This document shows, in pieces, positions 60,766 through 64,000 of a stretch of 64,000 nt of DNA (the stretch's first letter is position 1; every line of letters starts with the position of its first letter). The stretch spans positions 580,501 to 644,500 of the forward strand of contig NZ_RBXD01000001.1 in NCBI RefSeq assembly GCF_003634825.1, written 5' to 3'. The notes under the pieces were generated by a model. The model did no database searches, was not told where the DNA came from, and saw only the letters and a list, made by a program, of their open reading frames with translations. This DNA comes from Flavobacterium sp. 123 (GTDB lineage: Bacteria; Bacteroidota; Bacteroidia; Flavobacteriales; Flavobacteriaceae). A program made the position numbers and the translations under genes.

Positions 60766-61548
60766 TTAAATTTCAATCACTCCTTTAAACACAAATTCTG
60801 CTGGACCAATAAGAAAAACATTGGTAAACTGATCCCCAATTTTATCAAAAGAAACAGCTAATTTCCCGCCTTCCACATTCAATTTAATGGAAGAAGCATT
60901 CGTTTGTCCAGTCGCATTCATTGCAATAGCAACCGCAGTAGCACCAGTTCCACAAGCCAAAGTTTCATCCTCCACGCCTCTTTCGTATGTGCGAAGTGAA
61001 AAAGTATCGTCGTTGATTTTTTTAACGAAATTAATATTACTGCCTTCTTTTCCGTATAGTGGACCGTAACGAAGTGCAGCTCCATTTTCTTTTACATTAT
61101 AATGTTCCAAATCCTCCACTAATTGTACATGATGTGGCGAACCCGTATTCATAAAAGTGTACTCGCTTTCTTTTTTAATAGTAGCAACATCAATCATTTG
61201 CAAAGAAACGATTCCATCATTAGCAACACTTGCATGATGCAAACCATCTGTTGCAATAAAAGTAGTATTGTTTTCTATAACATTTAGTTTTTTGGCGAAA
61301 GCCACTAAACAGCGTCCACCATTACCACACATGGAACTTTGATTTCCATCTGAATTGTAATAGACCATTCTAAAATCAGTTTCAGAATCATTTTCTAACA
61401 AAATCAGTCCGTCAGCACCAATCCCAAAACGTCGATCACATAAGCGCTCTATCAACTGCGTATTTTCTTTAGGAAAAGTTTCAGATCGATTATCAATCAT
61501 TACAAAATCATTTCCTGTTCCTTGGTATTTATAAAATTCTAATTGCAT
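60766..61548 (-). CDS. dapF: Diaminopimelate epimerase
   Basis: 260 residues from the ATG at 61548 ('MQLEFYKYQGTGNDFV'). Two catalytic cysteines: Cys74 in 'SMCGNGGRC' and Cys199 in 'LACGTGATA'. It interconverts LL- and meso-diaminopimelate for lysine and peptidoglycan. The frame extends to 61602, but a TACTTTTG box (minus strand 61576-61569) lies in the extension, so the shorter start is right. First gene of the operon that runs through mltG. Confidence 0.96.
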   Translation of the reverse strand: MQLEFYKYQGTGNDFVMIDNRSETFPKENTQLIERLCDRRFGIGADGLILLENDSETDFRMVYYNSDGNQSSMCGNGGRCLVAFAKKLNVIENNTTFIATDGLHHASVANDGIVSLQMIDVATIKKESEYTFMNTGSPHHVQLVEDLEHYNVKENGAALRYGPLYGKEGSNINFVKKINDDTFSLRTYERGVEDETLACGTGATAVAIAMNATGQTNASSIKLNVEGGKLAVSFDKIGDQFTNVFLIGPAEFVFKGVIEI

Positions 61549-61624
61549 TTTTACTAAATTGAGTGCTACAAAAGTACGAACTATTAATGAAATGTTAATC
61601 ATTGTTAAAGAGCGTTAAACTGTT

Positions 61625-61653
61625 TTGCTCAAAAAAATTATCTGGTAAATTTG
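61625..61653 (+). promoter_or_regulatory. Promoter of the DegP-like protease gene
   Basis: TTG (61625-61627), 18 bases, TAAATTTG (61646-61653), 31 bases before the ATG. Full consensus match. No sigma-E-like GAACTT box seen. Confidence 0.6.
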
Positions 61654-61684
61654 TAATGAAATAACTATAAAACTAAATTGTATT

Positions 61685-63085
61685 ATGAAAAAATTTTCAA
61701 GCTTATTTTTAGTATCGCTATTAAGCGGAGCTATTACTTTAGGTACATACAAACTATTATTTGACAGCAATGGGTATTTTTCTAATAACAAAAGCGGTCT
61801 AGTTACTGTTGCATCCGAGAACTATGGAAGAACGGTTGGATTATCTGCTGAAACAGTTGATTTCACTGAAGCCGCAGACAAAACAATCCATACAGTTGTT
61901 CACGTAAAAAATGTTTCCCGAAAATCAATCAGTAATCCAATATTGGAATATTTCTATGGTTATGGTGGCCAACAACAACAGGAACAAATAGGCACAGGTT
62001 CTGGGGTTATCATCTCTGAAGATGGCTATATCGTAACAAACAATCATGTAATTAAAGATGCTACAGAAATTGAAATTACATTGAACAATAAAAAATCATA
62101 TACGGCAAAACTTATTGGAACAGATTCAAAAATGGATATTGCTTTATTAAAAATCAATGCCGATGAAAAACTTCCTTATACAGTTTTTGCCAATTCAGAT
62201 TCTGTAAAAGTGGGCGAATGGGTTCTTGCTGTAGGAAATCCATATAACTTAACTTCAACGGTAACCGCTGGAATTGTTTCTGCAAAAGCTAGAAACCTAG
62301 ACACTAGCGGGATTCAATCTTTTATACAAACTGACGCCGCAGTAAATCCAGGAAATAGTGGTGGCGCATTAGTAAACACCCGCGGCGAATTAATTGGAAT
62401 CAACACTATGATTTCGTCAACAACAGGTTCATATGTTGGCTATTCATTTGCTATACCGTCTAATAATGCTCGCAAAATAATTGAAGACTTAATGGAATTC
62501 GGCAATGTTCAAAGAGGCGTTTTAGGGGTAGAAGGTGGCGAATTAAATGCTATTGCTTCCAAAGAATTAGGCGTTACACAAACTCAAGGATTTTATATTA
62601 ATAAAGTTTCTAAAAATTCAGGTGCCGAAAAAGCAGGACTTCAAAAAGGAGATATTATTATACAATTAGACGAACAAAAAGTAGCCACTTTTGCTGACCT
62701 TTCTGGATATATAAATACCAAAAGACCAAATGACAAAGTGCAGGTAACCTTTATTCGTGATGGCAAAAACAAAACAGCTCCTGTTACTTTAAGTAAAAAT
62801 GAATTTTTTACAACAGAATTTAAAGGAATTGAGGTAGAAAATATTGACGCTGCTGATAAGAAAGCTTTTAAAATTGATTATGGCGTAAAAATCAAATCAA
62901 TCAATAATGAAAATCTAGAACAATATGCTGAAGAGCTTAAAGGAAATATCATTTTAAGTATTGATAACGTAAAAGCTTCAAACATCGAAGCGGTTTCCAA
63001 AATTTTCAAAAACAGAGATGAGAAACAAAGCATGCGAATTGAAATGATAAACAAAAACGGAGAAATTTTTAGAATCATTATTTAA
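61685..63085 (+). CDS. DegP/HtrA-family serine protease
   Basis: 466 residues. N-terminal hydrophobic segment (4-24) as signal/anchor. Chymotrypsin-fold triad: His121 ('TNNHVI'), Asp151 ('MDIALLKI'), Ser225 ('NPGNSGGAL'). First PDZ domain from about 265 ('GFYINKVSKNSGAEKAGLQKGDIIIQL'), second degenerate PDZ in the last 90 residues. Periplasmic protease-chaperone that degrades misfolded envelope proteins. Own promoter and terminator. Confidence 0.95.
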   Translation: MKKFSSLFLVSLLSGAITLGTYKLLFDSNGYFSNNKSGLVTVASENYGRTVGLSAETVDFTEAADKTIHTVVHVKNVSRKSISNPILEYFYGYGGQQQQEQIGTGSGVIISEDGYIVTNNHVIKDATEIEITLNNKKSYTAKLIGTDSKMDIALLKINADEKLPYTVFANSDSVKVGEWVLAVGNPYNLTSTVTAGIVSAKARNLDTSGIQSFIQTDAAVNPGNSGGALVNTRGELIGINTMISSTTGSYVGYSFAIPSNNARKIIEDLMEFGNVQRGVLGVEGGELNAIASKELGVTQTQGFYINKVSKNSGAEKAGLQKGDIIIQLDEQKVATFADLSGYINTKRPNDKVQVTFIRDGKNKTAPVTLSKNEFFTTEFKGIEVENIDAADKKAFKIDYGVKIKSINNENLEQYAEELKGNIILSIDNVKASNIEAVSKIFKNRDEKQSMRIEMINKNGEIFRIII

Positions 63086-63110
63086 TTTCTCAAAAAAACA
63101 AAAATACAGA

Positions 63111-63143
63111 AGCCATCTTGCAAAAATCAAGATGGCTTTTTAT
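63111..63143 (+). terminator. Terminator after the protease gene
   Basis: Perfect stem AGCCATCTTG (63111-63120) / CAAGATGGCT (63128-63137), seven-base loop, T run. Confidence 0.9.
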
Positions 63144-63188
63144 TTGAAAAAAAAATAAAAATAAGCTACGAAATCGATTGAAATAAGG

Positions 63189-63196
63189 TACTTTTG
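63189..63196 (+). promoter_or_regulatory. -7 box TACTTTTG upstream of gap
   Basis: Exact TAnnTTTG, 44 bases before the ATG; no TTG at the normal distance. Confidence 0.4.
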
Positions 63197-63240
63197 CGCA
63201 AAATTAAAAAAACAGTTCTTTTTTTTCCTAATTTTTAAAC

Positions 63241-64000
63241 ATGAAAACCAAACTTAAATACGAAAAAGAAATTTCGTTTCAAGCCGACAGAAGACGTGCC
63301 GCAGTAGAATTAATCAAAGTCATCAGCGATTTATGGTATGATAAATCCATAGAAATGGTTTTATTTCGGAATCAATTAATTGACAAAAACGTAAGTGAAA
63401 TTATCAACTTACATGATTATGCAGGAGAATTTGTAAGCAAACCTATTTCTGTTTTTGATTCAGTTGAAATTGCAAAGGTCATCTTATCATTAGACTTGCC
63501 ACCTTCCAAATTAGATATTGGAAAACTAACCTACGAATACCGCTTAGATGATGAGAAATATCCTGACGAACGCTATTTTGTATTAGACAAATTAAAAAAC
63601 GCGAAAAACTCTGAGGAAATCCAACCCAAGGACGTTGTTTTATATGGCTTTGGAAGAATCGGACGATTATTAGCACGTGAGTTGTTATCTAAAACTGGAA
63701 AAGGAAATCAATTGCGATTAAGAGCTATTGTAACTCGAGACAAAAACGATGCAACTTCTCTTGAAAAAAGAGCTTCATTACTTCGTTACGATTCAATCCA
63801 TGGTGATTTTCAAGGCTCTGTTGTTGCCGATAGTCAAAATAGCGCACTGATTATCAATGGAACAACCGTTCATATGATTTCGGCAAATACGCCTGAAGAA
63901 ATTGATTACACCACTTACGGAATCAAAAAAGCTCTTGTTATTGATAACACGGGTGCATTCACAACTCAAGAAGCTTTGAGCCGTCATTTAACATCAAAAG
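63241..64000 (+). CDS. gap: Glyceraldehyde-3-phosphate dehydrogenase, long N-terminal form, partial
   Basis: The first 253 codons are in the window; the C-terminal part lies beyond the right edge. The NAD-binding Rossmann start 'VVLYGFGRIGRLLAREL' begins only at about residue 132 (GFGRIG 136-141), whereas ordinary GAPDH begins there at residue 3. The extra 130 residues (with 'ISFQADRRRAAVELIKVISDLWYDKSIEMVLFR') are the extension known from Bacteroidota GAPDH. The following 'RDKNDATSLEKRASLLRYDSIHGDF' is the normal enzyme. Catalyses the oxidative step of glycolysis. Cys of the active site is outside the window. Confidence 0.92.
   Translation, partial: MKTKLKYEKEISFQADRRRAAVELIKVISDLWYDKSIEMVLFRNQLIDKNVSEIINLHDYAGEFVSKPISVFDSVEIAKVILSLDLPPSKLDIGKLTYEYRLDDEKYPDERYFVLDKLKNAKNSEEIQPKDVVLYGFGRIGRLLARELLSKTGKGNQLRLRAIVTRDKNDATSLEKRASLLRYDSIHGDFQGSVVADSQNSALIINGTTVHMISANTPEEIDYTTYGIKKALVIDNTGAFTTQEALSRHLTSK

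Overview
The window reads as chromosomal DNA of a Flavobacterium-like member of the Bacteroidota. The DNA is strongly A+T rich. Shine-Dalgarno sites are rarely visible, and many genes are instead preceded by the Bacteroidota promoter type (TTG, about 17-23 bases, TAnnTTTG). The protein families also fit: a GAPDH with a long N-terminal extension, MtaB, a methylmalonyl-CoA mutase pair, YceI, a LytTR-free regulator set and several Flavobacteriia-type small proteins. I see no tRNA, rRNA, CRISPR array, prophage or intact insertion sequence. The window is mostly housekeeping DNA with one clear accessory patch.

Layout. 1-5550: end of a surface-polysaccharide cluster (3,4-ketoisomerase fragment, two glycosyltransferases, Wzx-like flippase, sugar aminotransferase, FemAB-like acyltransferase), probably making and exporting a glycan with a 3-amino-3,6-dideoxyhexose. 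5583-13566: TRIC-like channel, SpoU-type rRNA methyltransferase, secreted serine hydrolase, bifunctional (p)ppGpp enzyme, Fur-family regulator, purA and a Nudix hydrolase. 13567-16680: accessory patch with a stem-loop repeat, a lone nuclease-helicase (DUF2075) flanked by cassette-like borders, a REP-like palindrome and a DUF1398 gene of different base composition. 16687-26544: transporters (Fsr-type MFS, AEC, MATE), MeaB, an LtaS-like sulfatase, prohibitin, an outer-membrane barrel. 26701-34069, nearly all on the minus strand: MtaB, acetyltransferase, HAD, DUF2007, a one-domain DEAD protein, an NtrC-like regulator with no DNA-binding domain, a NatAB-type ABC exporter. 34235-46203: grpE-dnaJ, hisS, MacB-like permease, prmC, ribD, YigZ, thioesterase, a dnaA locus with DnaA boxes, LMW phosphatase, RsmI-like methylase. 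46204-57446: two paralogous secreted small proteins about 10 kb apart, with aminotransferase, SDR, a pseudo-receiver, a decayed yceI, pirin, Crp regulator, udk, divIC and the methylmalonyl-CoA mutase pair between them. 57512-64000: a cell-wall group (lysozyme-like protein, DUF2279, mltG, acetyltransferase, dapF), a DegP/HtrA protease and the start of gap.

How the genes connect. MeaB (19 kb) is the chaperone GTPase of the mutase encoded at 53-56.5 kb. grpE-dnaJ is a chaperone operon. dapF, mltG and the lysozyme-like protein all bear on peptidoglycan.

Items most worth a second look: (1) two secreted paralogues sharing an 18-base leader motif (17/18 identical) at almost the same distance from the start codon; (2) the solitary DUF2075 nuclease-helicase between cassette-like borders; (3) two intergenic stem-loop elements with the same flanks but different, internally paired tips; (4) a yceI pseudogene with both a lost start codon and an in-frame stop; (5) a seven-base tandem repeat inside prmC; (6) several truncated or half-motif versions of standard proteins (DnaJ, NtrC, DEAD, MutA).
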